DNA of 64,000 nt, taken from NCBI RefSeq assembly GCF_040932005.1, contig NZ_CP162414.1, positions 1,391,501-1,455,500 on the forward strand, read 5' to 3'. Of the stretch, positions 16,124 through 25,043 are shown piece by piece. The DNA is from Aestuariibius sp. HNIBRBA575. GTDB lineage: Bacteria; Pseudomonadota; Alphaproteobacteria; Rhodobacterales; Rhodobacteraceae. The position numbers and the translations under genes were made by a program. Under the pieces are notes generated by a model. The model saw only the letters and a list, made by a program, of their open reading frames with translations, had not been told where the DNA came from and did not search any database. Numbering within the stretch: the first letter of the stretch is position 1; every line of letters begins with the position of its first letter.

Positions 16124-16437
16124 ATGTTAGATTCAGGCCAAATTGCGAGTTATGCGACAAAGATTTGGCACCCGATGCCTCTGAGGCGCGTATTTGCAGC
16201 TATGAATGCACCTATTGCGCAGACTGCGTTGACCGGGTGCTGCACAATGTCTGCCCAACCTGCGGGGGCGGCTTTGCCCCACGCCCCATACGCCCCAAAA
16301 CCGCGTTTCGTGACACGCATAAACTGGGGCTGGGCCACCATCCGGCCAGCGCAACTCGGGTGCATTCCAAGTTCAGCGCACAGGACATCGCCGCCCATGT
16401 GGCCCGGATCAAAGACATCCCGCCCAATCAGCGTTAG
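16124..16437 (+). pseudogene. DUF1272 zinc-ribbon-like protein, frameshifted near the 5' end
   Basis: The frame ending at 16437 reads PNCELCDKDLAPDASEARIC from 16138, then SYECTYCADCVDRVLHNVCP and CGGGFAPRPIRPK, a clear DUF1272 protein with four CxxC-like Cys pairs. The only good start, ATG 16124 with GGGGGAAAC before it, is in another frame: it gives MLD and then departs. Adding one base near 16131-16134 would give MLDFRPNCELC, the expected family start. In the correct frame there is no ATG, GTG or TTG before Leu (TTG 16165), which would remove two Cys. It is a one-base deletion or a sequencing error. Confidence 0.75.
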
Positions 16438-16940
16438 ATCATCGGATCATAAGCCCATTGCAGCAGCGCCTGACGTTGGCGCGGGCGGCAAAAGATATCG
16501 CCGGGATGGCAATTGGCGCGAATTTGACCTGCGTGACGGGCAAAACCGCGCCAACGTTTGATCTGAATTGCATCAATATCTGGCAAACGGCGTCCCATGT
16601 AATAGCGGCAATACCACTGAAACCAGCCCCGCGGATCGGGCCCAAAGATCCAGCCTTTGTCGCGCCAAACCGACAGGGGCTGGCGGCTTTTGACGCCAAA
16701 ATAGTTGAGCGAAACATCCGGGACGTCGCTGATTTTTGCCGCGTCAAACCAATCGGCAGGAAATTCTGCGGTGCAGTCGTTTAGGTATTTGCCTTCGAAC
16801 ACCCCCATCGCTAACATTTGTGAGGGGCTGTGAAACGGGGTGAAATCCGCGTCAAAATCCTGACCCATAGGGGCGGTACGTGTATAGGAGTAACCGGTTT
16901 GAAACCGGTCCTGCACCTGAATGGTCTTGTGAGGGTTCAT
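16434..16940 (-). CDS. Conserved protein of unknown function
   Basis: 168 residues from ATG 16940; a TTG at 16958 is a less likely start. I do not recognise a named domain. The sequence is rich in aromatic residues and Trp (ADWFDAAKISDVPDVSLNYF, WRDKGWIFGPDPRGWFQWYC, YYMGRRLPDIDAIQIKRWRG) and has a C-terminal Cys pair (ANCHPGDIFCRPRQRQALLQ) that could coordinate a metal. There is no signal peptide or membrane segment. The stop overlaps the end of the convergent DUF1272 frame by four bases. Confidence 0.7.
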   Translation of the reverse strand: MNPHKTIQVQDRFQTGYSYTRTAPMGQDFDADFTPFHSPSQMLAMGVFEGKYLNDCTAEFPADWFDAAKISDVPDVSLNYFGVKSRQPLSVWRDKGWIFGPDPRGWFQWYCRYYMGRRLPDIDAIQIKRWRGFARHAGQIRANCHPGDIFCRPRQRQALLQWAYDPMI

Positions 16941-16995
16941 AAGGGCATCAGATCGCAAATGGGTACAATTGCAATGATATTCTAACGTCAGGTAT

Positions 16996-17019
16996 GAAAA
17001 AGGCGCCCGCAGGCGCCTT
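16996..17019 (-). terminator. Terminator after class I aldolase gene
   Basis: A perfect 8-bp stem (17000-17007 with 17012-17019, AAGGCGCC and its complement) has a 4-base loop and is followed on the minus strand by five T. It lies 26 bases past the aldolase stop. Confidence 0.85.
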
Positions 17020-17044
17020 GATCCGGTGGCATCTGTTTCGCGGC

Positions 17045-17938
17045 TTAGCCCGCGATAGATGCCTGATAAATCTGGTCAATTGTGTCTGCGATCATGGTGT
17101 CAAATTCAGCGTCGCTTTGCTGGGCAGACAGACCTTCGGTCAGGGCACGGCTAAAGCTGGCGATCATGCCAGTGTTTTGGGACAAACGCGCATTGGCCTC
17201 GGCGCGGGAATAGCCGCCTGACAGGGCCACAACTTTCATCACGCGCGGATGTTTGATCAATGGCAGATAAAGGTTGGCCTGTTCCGGCAATGTCAGTTTC
17301 AGCATCACATCTTGATCGTCGGGCAGGGCGTTCAATTGCGCCAGGATGGCATCACGCAGCATCACTTCGGTCTCAGCTTTGTCAGCAATGGTGATGGTCA
17401 CTTCTGGTTCCAGAATTGGGATCAGACCCTTGGCATTAATCCGCGCGCCGATTTCGAATTGCTGCGCAACGATGGCGTTGACACCGTCCGCATTGGCCGC
17501 AGAAATCACCGACCGCATCTTGGTGCCAAAAATGCCATTGGCCACGGCGCGATCCAGAACGGCATCCAGTTCCGGCATCGGTTTCATCAATTGTACGCCG
17601 TTTGCTTCGGCTTCCAGACCTTTGTCGACCTTCAGGAATGGTACAACGCCGCGTTTTTCCCAGATATACTGCGCGGAAGGCATGCCGTCGATGGTGCGAT
17701 CCATGGTCATTTCAAACAGGATCGCCCCGACAACTTTGTCCCCGGTAAAGGCAGGTGCTTTGACGATACGGGTCCGCATATCGTGGATCAGGCCGAACAT
17801 TTCATCGTCGCCATCATAAGCCGTTTCATCGACACCATAGAGCCGCAGCGCCTTGGGGGTGGAACCACCGGATTGATCCAGTGCAGCAATGAAACCCTGT
17901 CCAGCACGGATGAGATTGATTTGATCTTGGTTTGGCAT
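17045..17938 (-). CDS. Class I fructose-bisphosphate aldolase
   Basis: 297 residues, the length of the bacterial class I (Schiff-base) aldolases. The N-terminus has GFIAALDQSGGSTPKALRLY, and the Schiff-base Lys is probably that in DVMLKLTLPEQANLYLPLI. VVALSGGYSRAEANARLSQN supplies the phosphate-binding loop. It interconverts fructose 1,6-bisphosphate with two triose phosphates in glycolysis/gluconeogenesis. It lies just downstream of pgk on the same strand, but a strong terminator separates the two genes only 23 bases before its start, so it needs read-through or a promoter within the pgk tail. The ribosome site (AGTGGAA) is weak. Confidence 0.93.
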   Translation of the reverse strand: MPNQDQINLIRAGQGFIAALDQSGGSTPKALRLYGVDETAYDGDDEMFGLIHDMRTRIVKAPAFTGDKVVGAILFEMTMDRTIDGMPSAQYIWEKRGVVPFLKVDKGLEAEANGVQLMKPMPELDAVLDRAVANGIFGTKMRSVISAANADGVNAIVAQQFEIGARINAKGLIPILEPEVTITIADKAETEVMLRDAILAQLNALPDDQDVMLKLTLPEQANLYLPLIKHPRVMKVVALSGGYSRAEANARLSQNTGMIASFSRALTEGLSAQQSDAEFDTMIADTIDQIYQASIAG

Positions 17939-17960
17939 GTGTCGATTCCACTCTATGACT

Positions 17961-17991
17961 AAAAGAAAAGCGCCCCTCTTCAGGGGCGCTT
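17961..17991 (-). terminator. Terminator between pgk and aldolase
   Basis: A perfect 10-bp stem (17968-17977 with 17982-17991, arms AAGCGCCCCT/AGGGGCGCTT) has a 4-base loop and is followed on the minus strand by TTTTCTTTT. It sits between the pgk stop (18058) and the aldolase start (17938). Confidence 0.9.
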
Positions 17992-18057
17992 CTAAGACAG
18001 GGGCGGGCGGGCCGCAAATATGGTTGCGCTAACAGTGGTTTAATTCACTGCTCAAAC

Positions 18058-19233
18058 TTAAGAAAGTGCCAAAACACCGGGCAATTCCTTGCCTTCCATC
18101 CATTCCAGGAACGCGCCACCCGCGGTTGAGATATAGGTAAAGTGATCCGCAGCACCGGCTTTGTTCAGCGCGGCAACCGTATCACCGCCCCCGGCGACCG
18201 ACACCAGCGACCCGGCTTTGGTCAGGTCTGCGGCCTTTTGTGCTGCGGCATTGGTGGCCGCATCAAAGGGTTCTATTTCAAACGCGCCAAGCGGGCCGTT
18301 CCAGACCAGCGTGTTGGCCGCGTCCAACGCAGTCGCGATCGCCGCCACGGATGCGGGACCGGCGTCCAAAATCATCGCATCGTCCGGGCAAGCCGTAACA
18401 TCCACGGTTTCATTGGCGGCATTTGCGGCGAATTCGCGCGCCACAACCACATCTGAGGGCAGCAAAATGGTGCAGCCTGCGGCCTCGGCCTTGGCCATGA
18501 TGTCGCGGGCCGTATCAGCCAGATCATGTTCACACAGGGATTTGCCCACATTGATGCCTTGCGCGGCCAGGAATGTGTTGGCCATGCCACCACCGATCAC
18601 CAGCGTGTCAACTTTGGCGACCAGATTGCCCAGCAGGTCCAGCTTGGACGACACTTTGGCGCCGCCCACCACCGCCACAACCGGACGGTTCGGCGTGCCA
18701 AGTGCGGCTTCGAGCGCGCTGAGTTCGGCCTGCATCAGGCGACCGGCACAATTTGGCAGCAGACGTGCGACGCCTTCGGTGCTGGCATGGGCGCGGTGCG
18801 CGGCCGAAAAGGCGTCGTTACAATAAACGTCGCCCAACGTGGCCAGAAAACCGGCCATTTTCGGGTCATTGTCGGTTTCCATGGCGCTGAACCGGGTGTT
18901 TTCCACCAAAACAACCGCATCGCCGGGCAGGGCGTCAATCATGTCGCGCGATGGGCGTTCGATGAATGTCACCGATGTGCCAAACGCGGCCTCTAGGGAT
19001 GGCACCAGCGGGGATAGGGACATTTCCGGCACATATTGGCCTTTGGGGCGACCGAAATGGGCCAACAGAATGGGCGAGCCACCTTTGGCCAGAATGTCTT
19101 TGATTGTGGGGACAATGCGGTCAATCCGGGTTGTGTCGGTCACAACACCGTTTTCCATCGGCACGTTGATATCCACACGGGTCAGCACACGTTTGCCATT
19201 CAAGTCCATATCATCAAGGGATTTCCAGCTCAT
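18058..19233 (-). CDS. pgk: Phosphoglycerate kinase
   Basis: 391 residues, full length. Characteristic segments in order: [19 protein letters not shown] (3-phosphoglycerate site), [45 protein letters not shown] and the nucleotide-binding [11 protein letters not shown] near the end. It makes ATP from 1,3-bisphosphoglycerate in glycolysis and works with the adjacent aldolase. Start ATG 19233 has TTAGGAGAGCATA upstream on the minus strand. It has its own terminator. Confidence 0.96.
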   Translation of the reverse strand: MSWKSLDDMDLNGKRVLTRVDINVPMENGVVTDTTRIDRIVPTIKDILAKGGSPILLAHFGRPKGQYVPEMSLSPLVPSLEAAFGTSVTFIERPSRDMIDALPGDAVVLVENTRFSAMETDNDPKMAGFLATLGDVYCNDAFSAAHRAHASTEGVARLLPNCAGRLMQAELSALEAALGTPNRPVVAVVGGAKVSSKLDLLGNLVAKVDTLVIGGGMANTFLAAQGINVGKSLCEHDLADTARDIMAKAEAAGCTILLPSDVVVAREFAANAANETVDVTACPDDAMILDAGPASVAAIATALDAANTLVWNGPLGAFEIEPFDAATNAAAQKAADLTKAGSLVSVAGGGDTVAALNKAGAADHFTYISTAGGAFLEWMEGKELPGVLALS

Positions 19234-19371
19234 TATGCTCTCCTAAAATCGGGCAAAAATTCGGGTTGGCCCCTGTTTCGGCGCAAATTCCCGCCACGTC
19301 AACAGGCCCGTCTTGGCAATCGGGTCGGCAATGCGTAGGTTCACGCCAAATTTAATCTGAAAGGACAGCTT

Positions 19372-19878
19372 GTGGCTGACATCAAAGATCCCGAAAACAC
19401 CATCCTGCTGGAACTCAAAGGTGGCACCGTCACCATCGAATTGCTGCCTGATGTGGCCCCCGGCCATTGTGACCGCATGAAGGAATTGGCCCGCTCTGGT
19501 GCCTATGACAATGTGGCCTTTCATCGGGTGATCGACGGCTTTATGGCCCAGACTGGCGATGTGGCCAACGGAAATATGGAAAAAGATTTCAACATCCGCG
19601 CGGCGGGCACAGGCGGGTCCGATCTGCCGAACCTGAAGGCGGAGTTTTCCAATATCCCACATGCGCGTGGCTCCATCGGCGCGGCACGTTCGGGCGATCC
19701 CAACTCGGCCAATTCTCAGTTCTTCATTAACTTTAACGACAATGATTTCCTGAACGGCCAATACACCGTTTACGGCCAAGTCATCGAAGGCATGGAACAT
19801 GTTGATGCAATCGTGCGGGGCGAGCCACCTGCGAACCCGGATCGGATGATTTCGATGAAAGTCGCCGCAGATGCATAA
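19372..19878 (+). CDS. Cytosolic cyclophilin-type peptidylprolyl isomerase
   Basis: 168 residues from GTG 19372, with AAGGACA at 19361-19367 as ribosome site. Cyclophilin core motifs are present: FHRVIDGFMAQTGDVANGN, SIGAARSGDPNSANSQFFIN and FLNGQYTVYGQVIEGMEHVD. No signal peptide is seen, so it acts on protein folding in the cytoplasm. Its last 8 bases overlap the start of the exported paralogue, so the two are translated from one message. Confidence 0.93.
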   Translation: MADIKDPENTILLELKGGTVTIELLPDVAPGHCDRMKELARSGAYDNVAFHRVIDGFMAQTGDVANGNMEKDFNIRAAGTGGSDLPNLKAEFSNIPHARGSIGAARSGDPNSANSQFFINFNDNDFLNGQYTVYGQVIEGMEHVDAIVRGEPPANPDRMISMKVAADA

Positions 19879-20431
19879 GCTGGCGGCAGCTTTGGTTCTG
19901 GCGGCAGCTCCGGCTGTCGCAGACGAACCCGGCCCCTATCTGGACATCACCGTGTCCGGGCAGGCCAATGGCGTCATCACCATTGATCTAAACGAAGAAG
20001 TCGCCCCCGGTCACACTGCGCAATTGGTCGCGCTGGCCGAAGAGGGCAAATATGACAACGTGGTGTTTCACCGCGTGATCGAAGGCTTCATGGCGCAGAC
20101 AGGTGATGTGCAATTCGGGATTTTGGGCCAAGACATGCGTCGCGCCGGGATGGGATCGTCAGATCGTCCCGATCTGGCGGCGGAATTTTCCGACATCCCG
20201 TTTGATCGCGGCATGGTGGGCATGGCCCGGTCGCAAAACCCGGATTCCGGCAATTCGCAGTTCTTTATCATGTTCGATGACGGCCATTTCCTGAATGGTC
20301 AGTACACGATCATCGGCAAAGTCACCGAAGGCATGGATATCGTTGACACAATCAAGCTGGGCGAAGGCCGTAACGGCGCTGTGATCGGCGAACCGGATGT
20401 GATGACATCCGTGGTTGTGCGCGCGCAATAA
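19871..20431 (+). CDS. Exported cyclophilin-type peptidylprolyl isomerase
   Basis: 186 residues. The first 18 residues (MHKLAAALVLAAAPAVADE) form a signal peptide with an AVA-type cleavage site, so the enzyme is periplasmic. The catalytic core FHRVIEGFMAQTGDVQFG, SGNSQFFIMFDDGHFLNG and YTIIGKVTEGMDIVDTI matches the neighbouring cytosolic copy. ATG 19871 lies inside the end of that gene. The arrangement points to a tandem duplication followed by gain of a signal sequence. Confidence 0.93.
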   Translation: MHKLAAALVLAAAPAVADEPGPYLDITVSGQANGVITIDLNEEVAPGHTAQLVALAEEGKYDNVVFHRVIEGFMAQTGDVQFGILGQDMRRAGMGSSDRPDLAAEFSDIPFDRGMVGMARSQNPDSGNSQFFIMFDDGHFLNGQYTIIGKVTEGMDIVDTIKLGEGRNGAVIGEPDVMTSVVVRAQ

Positions 20432-20500
20432 TCCACAAAATTCACCCGATCCCGCCCATACCGGCGGGGCCGGGCAAACTTTGCCAAAGGGCGGCCGGTC

Positions 20501-20878
20501 ATGACTTATTCCCGTATTTCTGTGGCGGCGACATGTGTGTGCTGGTTGCTGTGCCTTTGTCTATTGACCACGCCCGGCCTGATCTATTGGCTGTTTCAGA
20601 TCCCCGCCCATGACAGTGCTGATTTTCTGGCCAAACGGGCCGCGATGCTGTTTCTGGGGCTTGGTGTTATGACATTTCTCAGCCGCCAATCGAACAATTC
20701 TGAAACCCAGCGCATCCTGTCTGCTGGCATGATGGCAGGGATGAGCGGGCTGGCGATGCTGGGTCTGTTTGAATATCTGCGCGGGATGGCGGGGCCGGGG
20801 ATGTGGTTGGCGATCTGCGCCGAGCTCGGCTTTGTCATGGCCTATCTGCGGGTTTATCGCCGCGCCTCACAGGCATAA
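20501..20878 (+). CDS. Small integral membrane protein of unknown function
   Basis: 125 residues with four hydrophobic segments, at about residues 8-30, 43-60, 72-92 and 97-115. The Arg/Lys-containing loops (LAKRAA, RVYRRASQ) suggest cytoplasmic ends. The layout resembles DUF4345-like proteins, but I cannot assign a family with confidence. Start ATG 20501 has only a weak purine stretch upstream. A short GC-rich inverted repeat (20451-20468) lies between it and the cyclophilin gene. Confidence 0.65.
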   Translation: MTYSRISVAATCVCWLLCLCLLTTPGLIYWLFQIPAHDSADFLAKRAAMLFLGLGVMTFLSRQSNNSETQRILSAGMMAGMSGLAMLGLFEYLRGMAGPGMWLAICAELGFVMAYLRVYRRASQA

Positions 20879-20955
20879 ACACTGCTCACATCTGCGCGAG
20901 GGGGCTATGCGGCCTGTCAATTCCCTGCCACCGTTTCCCCAACGGAGGATTATGC

Positions 20956-21948
20956 ATGCAGAGCCTATTCAAAACGATCAGCTGCGCCGCGATTGTGGCC
21001 TTAACACTGACCACCGCCCCCCAAAGCGCATCCGCCAATCCGGAATTTTGGGCCAATGAATGGCCCAATACCGATTTTGAACAGACCAGCGTTGCCTCTT
21101 GGCGGGAAATTCTGTCGGGCGGCCCCCCCAAAGACGGCATCCCGGCCATTGATAATCCGCAATTTGTGCTGATTGGCGAAGAAGGTGACATTGGAGAGCG
21201 CGAACCTGTCATCACCGTCGAAATCGAAGGCGAAATCCCACGGGCCTATCCAATCCGCTATTTGACATGGCATGAAATCGTCAACGATCAGATCGGTGAT
21301 CTGCCGGTCGCAGTGACATTCTGTCCTTTGTGCAATTCGGGCATCACCTTTGACCGGCGGGTCGGGGATCAGGTGCTGAGCTTTGGCGTGTCGGGCAAAT
21401 TGCGCAATTCGGACATGGTGATGTATGACCGCGAAACCGAAAGCTGGTGGCAGCAGGCCATCGGCACATCGATTGTCGGCGAATTGAACGGAACCGAATT
21501 GCAAAGCCTGCCCAGCTGGATGGAAAGCTGGGCCGAGTTCAAAGCCCGCAATCCCGAAGGCATCGTGATGACCAAACCGGTGGGCTATAACCGGGCCTAT
21601 GGGCACAATCCGTATGTGCGCTATGATTCATCCCAGCGGCCGTTTTTGTATTCCGGTGAATTGCCGCCCCATGACATTCCTGCCCTCGCACGGGTTGTGC
21701 GCGTCGGGGATCGAGCTTGGCCGATGACACGTTTGTCTGAACAGGGGCAAGTGTCAGAATCCGGCGTGGTTCTAAGCTGGAACGCGGGGCAAGCGTCGGC
21801 GCTGGACGGCGAAAGCATCGCCCAATCACGGGATGTGGGCACCGTGCGTGTGCGCGACGCGGCGGGCAATGATCTGCCGCATGATGTGATGTTTGCCTTT
21901 GCGTTTCACGCCTTTTGGCCCGACGGGATTTGGATGTTGGACCAGTAA
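20956..21948 (+). CDS. Exported DUF3179 protein
   Basis: 330 residues from ATG 20956, with ACGGAGG at 20942-20948; the longer upstream frame is a shadow of the preceding gene. A signal peptide covers residues 1-27 (cleavage near SASA-NPEFW). The DUF3179 body shows ARAYP-like AYPIRYLTWHEIVNDQIGD, PVAVTFCPLCNSGITFDR and FGVSGKLRNSDMVMYDRETES with WWQQ. The CPLC pair is the most conserved part of the family, whose function is unknown. It ends 11 bases from the convergent selO gene. Confidence 0.88.
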   Translation: MQSLFKTISCAAIVALTLTTAPQSASANPEFWANEWPNTDFEQTSVASWREILSGGPPKDGIPAIDNPQFVLIGEEGDIGEREPVITVEIEGEIPRAYPIRYLTWHEIVNDQIGDLPVAVTFCPLCNSGITFDRRVGDQVLSFGVSGKLRNSDMVMYDRETESWWQQAIGTSIVGELNGTELQSLPSWMESWAEFKARNPEGIVMTKPVGYNRAYGHNPYVRYDSSQRPFLYSGELPPHDIPALARVVRVGDRAWPMTRLSEQGQVSESGVVLSWNAGQASALDGESIAQSRDVGTVRVRDAAGNDLPHDVMFAFAFHAFWPDGIWMLDQ

Positions 21949-21959
21949 GGGTTGATTGG

Positions 21960-23360
21960 TTAAGTGCCGCAAAATGTACGTGAAACCACCTCAGACGGCA
22001 CCGGTGGCTGGGTAAAACCATCCGCCAGATCAGAGCGGTCAAACGGGTGCGTGACCACGGATAGCAATGTGTGAAAGGGGGTATAATCCCCTTCCACCGC
22101 CGCTTGGATCACAGCCTCGATTTGATGCAGGCGCGGCACGACAATTGGGTTTGTGATCCGCATCTGATCCAGGTTCGGGACTTGGTCCATCCAACGTACG
22201 CGCCAGGCGTCAAATACAGCACGATCGATGAATTGGTCGCGGTCCGTATCCCTGCCCAAATTTGCAAATACATTTGTGAAATCAGCCGCGTCTTTGTCCA
22301 TCAATGCAAGCAGATCCTGCGCCAATTGATCGCTGGCTTCGCTCGGCGCGATGCCCAATTTGGCAGCAAAACGCTTGCGCCATTCAGTTTCGTAAATGGC
22401 AGGAAAACCGTTAACAATTTCGGTGAAATCTTCGATGGCGCGGTCCTGATCCGGCATCAAAGGGATCAACGCAGTGGCCAGTTGCGCAATGTTCCAAACA
22501 GCGATCCGGGGCTGGTTGCCATAGGCATACCGCCCCCGTTGATCAATCGACGAAAACACCTGCATCGCGTGATAATCATCCATAAAGGCGCAAGGGCCGT
22601 AATCGATGGTTTCCCCGGCAATTTGCGCATTGTCTGTGTTCATCACACCATGGATAAATCCAACCGACATCCAGCCCGCGATCAATTGCGCCTGCCGTGT
22701 CATGATCTGTTTCAGTAAATCAGAGGGCGACGTCGCATCTGGGTAATGTCGTTCAATAACATGATCATAGAGCGCCCGCAGCGCCACCAGTTCATTGCGC
22801 GCCGCAAAATATTGAAACGTACCAATTCGGATATGACTGGCCGCGATACGTGTCACGATGCCACCGGGATACCCGATTTCGCGTTGCACCCGATCCCCGG
22901 TTGCCACAGCCGCCAAGGCCCGTGTTGTGGGGACGCTTAGCGCGAACATGGCCTCTGACATCAAATATTCACGCAGCACCGGACCCAGCCAAGCCCGGCC
23001 ATCCCCATTGCGCGAATAGGGGGTACGCCCCGATCCTTTGAGTTGGAGATCAAACCGACCTGCCGGACCGTTAACCTCTCCTAATAAGACGGCGCGACCA
23101 TCGCCCAATTGTGGGTTCCAATGGCCAAATTGATGCCCGGCATAGGCCTGCGCGATCGGAGTTGCGCCATTTGGAATAATATTGCCAGAAAAAACCTGCG
23201 CCAGATCGCTTTCTGTGTCTTGTGTGATGCCCAGCTGCGTCGCCAGCTCTGCGTTCCAGATGATCAGGCTGGGATTGGATACCGGTTCAGGCACTTGATG
23301 TGAATACATCTGATCGGGCAGACGTGTATATGAATTATCAAATGGGATTTTGATAGCCAT
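21960..23360 (-). CDS. selO: Protein adenylyltransferase SelO (YdiU family)
   Basis: 466 residues. SelO is a pseudokinase-fold enzyme that transfers AMP to Ser/Thr/Tyr of redox proteins. Visible landmarks are GDGRAVLLGEV, the nucleotide-binding QLKGSGRTPYSRNGDGRA, VPTTRALAAVATGD, the HGVMNTDN loop and ETIDYGPCAFMDDY, which holds the metal-binding Asp. The bacterial selenocysteine-free C-terminus ends SRTFCGT. Its start overlaps the GNAT gene stop by one base, making it the third gene of a nucleoside hydrolase-GNAT-selO operon. Confidence 0.93.
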   Translation of the reverse strand: MAIKIPFDNSYTRLPDQMYSHQVPEPVSNPSLIIWNAELATQLGITQDTESDLAQVFSGNIIPNGATPIAQAYAGHQFGHWNPQLGDGRAVLLGEVNGPAGRFDLQLKGSGRTPYSRNGDGRAWLGPVLREYLMSEAMFALSVPTTRALAAVATGDRVQREIGYPGGIVTRIAASHIRIGTFQYFAARNELVALRALYDHVIERHYPDATSPSDLLKQIMTRQAQLIAGWMSVGFIHGVMNTDNAQIAGETIDYGPCAFMDDYHAMQVFSSIDQRGRYAYGNQPRIAVWNIAQLATALIPLMPDQDRAIEDFTEIVNGFPAIYETEWRKRFAAKLGIAPSEASDQLAQDLLALMDKDAADFTNVFANLGRDTDRDQFIDRAVFDAWRVRWMDQVPNLDQMRITNPIVVPRLHQIEAVIQAAVEGDYTPFHTLLSVVTHPFDRSDLADGFTQPPVPSEVVSRTFCGT

Positions 23361-23806
23361 TACAACGATTTGCTCATTAGATGATAGCCGTCCCGGATTG
23401 AAAACCCATTGCGCTGATAAAGCCGGATTGTGGCTTGATCTTCGGTTGCGACCTCTAGATGCAAGGCGCGCACGCCGCCTTGGGACAGGGCCTTGCTTAG
23501 GGCCAATAACGCCTCAGTTGCCAATCCACGTCCACGTACGGATGGGCGAATAAACAATTCGTCAACAAATGCATCGATGCCGCCAAACTCAACTGACCAG
23601 CCAAATGTGATCACAACATACCCAACCGGAGCGCGCGCCGGGCCCATCAAATAGACGGCCCCCAATGGCGATCCATCCAGCAATGGTTTTATCGCGGCTT
23701 CGCGGTGGTCTTCTTCGCTGGCAATGCCGATTTCTTCGTGAAACCGGGCGACCAGAGGCAAAATTCGGGGTAAATCGTCAGGGGAACATAGATGCATTGC
23801 GGTCAT
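23360..23806 (-). CDS. GNAT-family N-acetyltransferase
   Basis: 148 residues from ATG 23806, whose first bases overlap the stop of the nucleoside hydrolase gene (ATGA). The GNAT fold is recognisable by GYVVITFGWSVEFGGIDAFV, the acetyl-CoA loop IRPSVRGRGLATEALLALSK and the C-terminal YQRNGFSIRDGYHLM. The substrate cannot be told from sequence. It lies between nucleoside hydrolase and selO with overlaps on both sides, so the three are almost certainly co-translated. Confidence 0.88.
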   Translation of the reverse strand: MTAMHLCSPDDLPRILPLVARFHEEIGIASEEDHREAAIKPLLDGSPLGAVYLMGPARAPVGYVVITFGWSVEFGGIDAFVDELFIRPSVRGRGLATEALLALSKALSQGGVRALHLEVATEDQATIRLYQRNGFSIRDGYHLMSKSL

Positions 23807-24744
23807 AGGCGGGCCAGCCTTTCGGTGAGCAGGGTGTAAAATCGGTCCGCATCCACATCGCCAACAAAATAGGTATTGGCCGGGCGATCCGTCACCCGCC
23901 ACCAATCGGCGACGGTCATGCCGCGGGTCAAATCGGACTGGACTTCAATTTCGACATTGATGTTGCGCCCGGTGAACAATGTGGGGTCAATCAGATAGGC
24001 AATGGTGCAGGGGTCATGCAGGGGCGCGCCCGCCGATCCGTATTTTTCCATATCAAACCGTTCAAAGAAATGCGTCCACGCGGCGACCATGCGGCCCACT
24101 TCGGTCTTGAGGGCGGCAAACGCATCCACGCGGTCCTGTGTGGTCAGCACTTTGTGTGTGACGTCCAGCGGCATCGCGGTGATTGGAACCCCGGATTTAA
24201 ACACGATATCAGCGGCTTCTGGGTCGACGTAAATGTTGAATTCCGCCGCCGGAGTGACATTGCCAACCTCAAAGTAAGCCCCGCCCATCAGCACAATTTC
24301 CTGCACTTTTTCGATGATATCGGGGGCCTTTGAAAAGGCTTCTCCGATGTTTGTAAGCGGCCCGATTGGCACCAATGTGACCGTTCCCGCCGGATGTGCG
24401 CGCAGGGTTTCGATGATGAAATCAACACCGTGCTGTTCCTGCAAAGGCATGGTCGGATCCACCATCGGGGGACCATCCAAACCCGTTTTGCCATGCACAT
24501 TCTCAGCCGTAACCAAGGTACGACCCATTGGTTTGTCACAGCCCGCGAACACTTTGACATCCGCGCGATTGGCCAATTCACAGACAATGCGGGCGTTTTT
24601 CTGCGTCAATTCCAGCGGAACGTTACCGGCCACGGCTGTAATCCCCAACAAATCGATGTCCTCAGGGCTGCCAAGCGCCAACAAAATGGCAACGGCATCG
24701 TCCTGTCCCGGATCGGTATCGATGATAATTTTACGCGGGGCCAT
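23803..24744 (-). CDS. Inosine/uridine-preferring nucleoside hydrolase family protein
   Basis: 313 residues from ATG 24744, with TTGGAGAG 7 bases upstream on the minus strand. The calcium- and ribose-binding signature is at the N-terminus (KIIIDTDPGQDDAVAILLAL). VLMGGAYFEVGNVTPAAEFN supplies the central loop, and HDPCTIAYLIDPTLF the C-terminal Asp/His. The family cuts the N-glycosidic bond of nucleosides, for salvage or for use as a carbon source. It is the first gene of the three-gene operon with GNAT and selO. Confidence 0.92.
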   Translation of the reverse strand: MAPRKIIIDTDPGQDDAVAILLALGSPEDIDLLGITAVAGNVPLELTQKNARIVCELANRADVKVFAGCDKPMGRTLVTAENVHGKTGLDGPPMVDPTMPLQEQHGVDFIIETLRAHPAGTVTLVPIGPLTNIGEAFSKAPDIIEKVQEIVLMGGAYFEVGNVTPAAEFNIYVDPEAADIVFKSGVPITAMPLDVTHKVLTTQDRVDAFAALKTEVGRMVAAWTHFFERFDMEKYGSAGAPLHDPCTIAYLIDPTLFTGRNINVEIEVQSDLTRGMTVADWWRVTDRPANTYFVGDVDADRFYTLLTERLARL

Positions 24745-25043
24745 ATATTGCTCTCCAAAGCCTGCTTTGAACTTGGGCACACAGTTTCAGCAAATTGGGT
24801 CAATGGCCAGAGCCAGCATGATTTTGCCGCTCAACAAAAGCGATTTCGCTCGATTATTGCTCAGATCAGGGGTGGCGGGATTTTGCCGTGCGGTGGGCCG
24901 CTGATTTGAGGGGCAAAAACGGGCAGCGCGTGGCCGAAATGTGCCGCACCATGGCGATGGGATATCGTTTTTAATCGGGGGCTGGCATCACAGCGGCGAA
25001 GGGGACGCTCTTCTTTTATCATGTCCTAAATGAGGAAAATCAA
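24745..25043. other. Divergent intergenic region
   Basis: These 299 bases separate the nucleoside hydrolase operon (minus) from the EF-hand gene (plus). I see no gene or RNA in them. They presumably carry both promoters. Confidence 0.5.

Noticed and set aside
16085..16561. 158-codon frame beginning upstream of the DUF1272 region
   Set aside because: After the shared MLD it reads out of frame through the Cys-rich coding sequence and continues into the convergent gene. The DUF1272 frame is the biologically sensible one.
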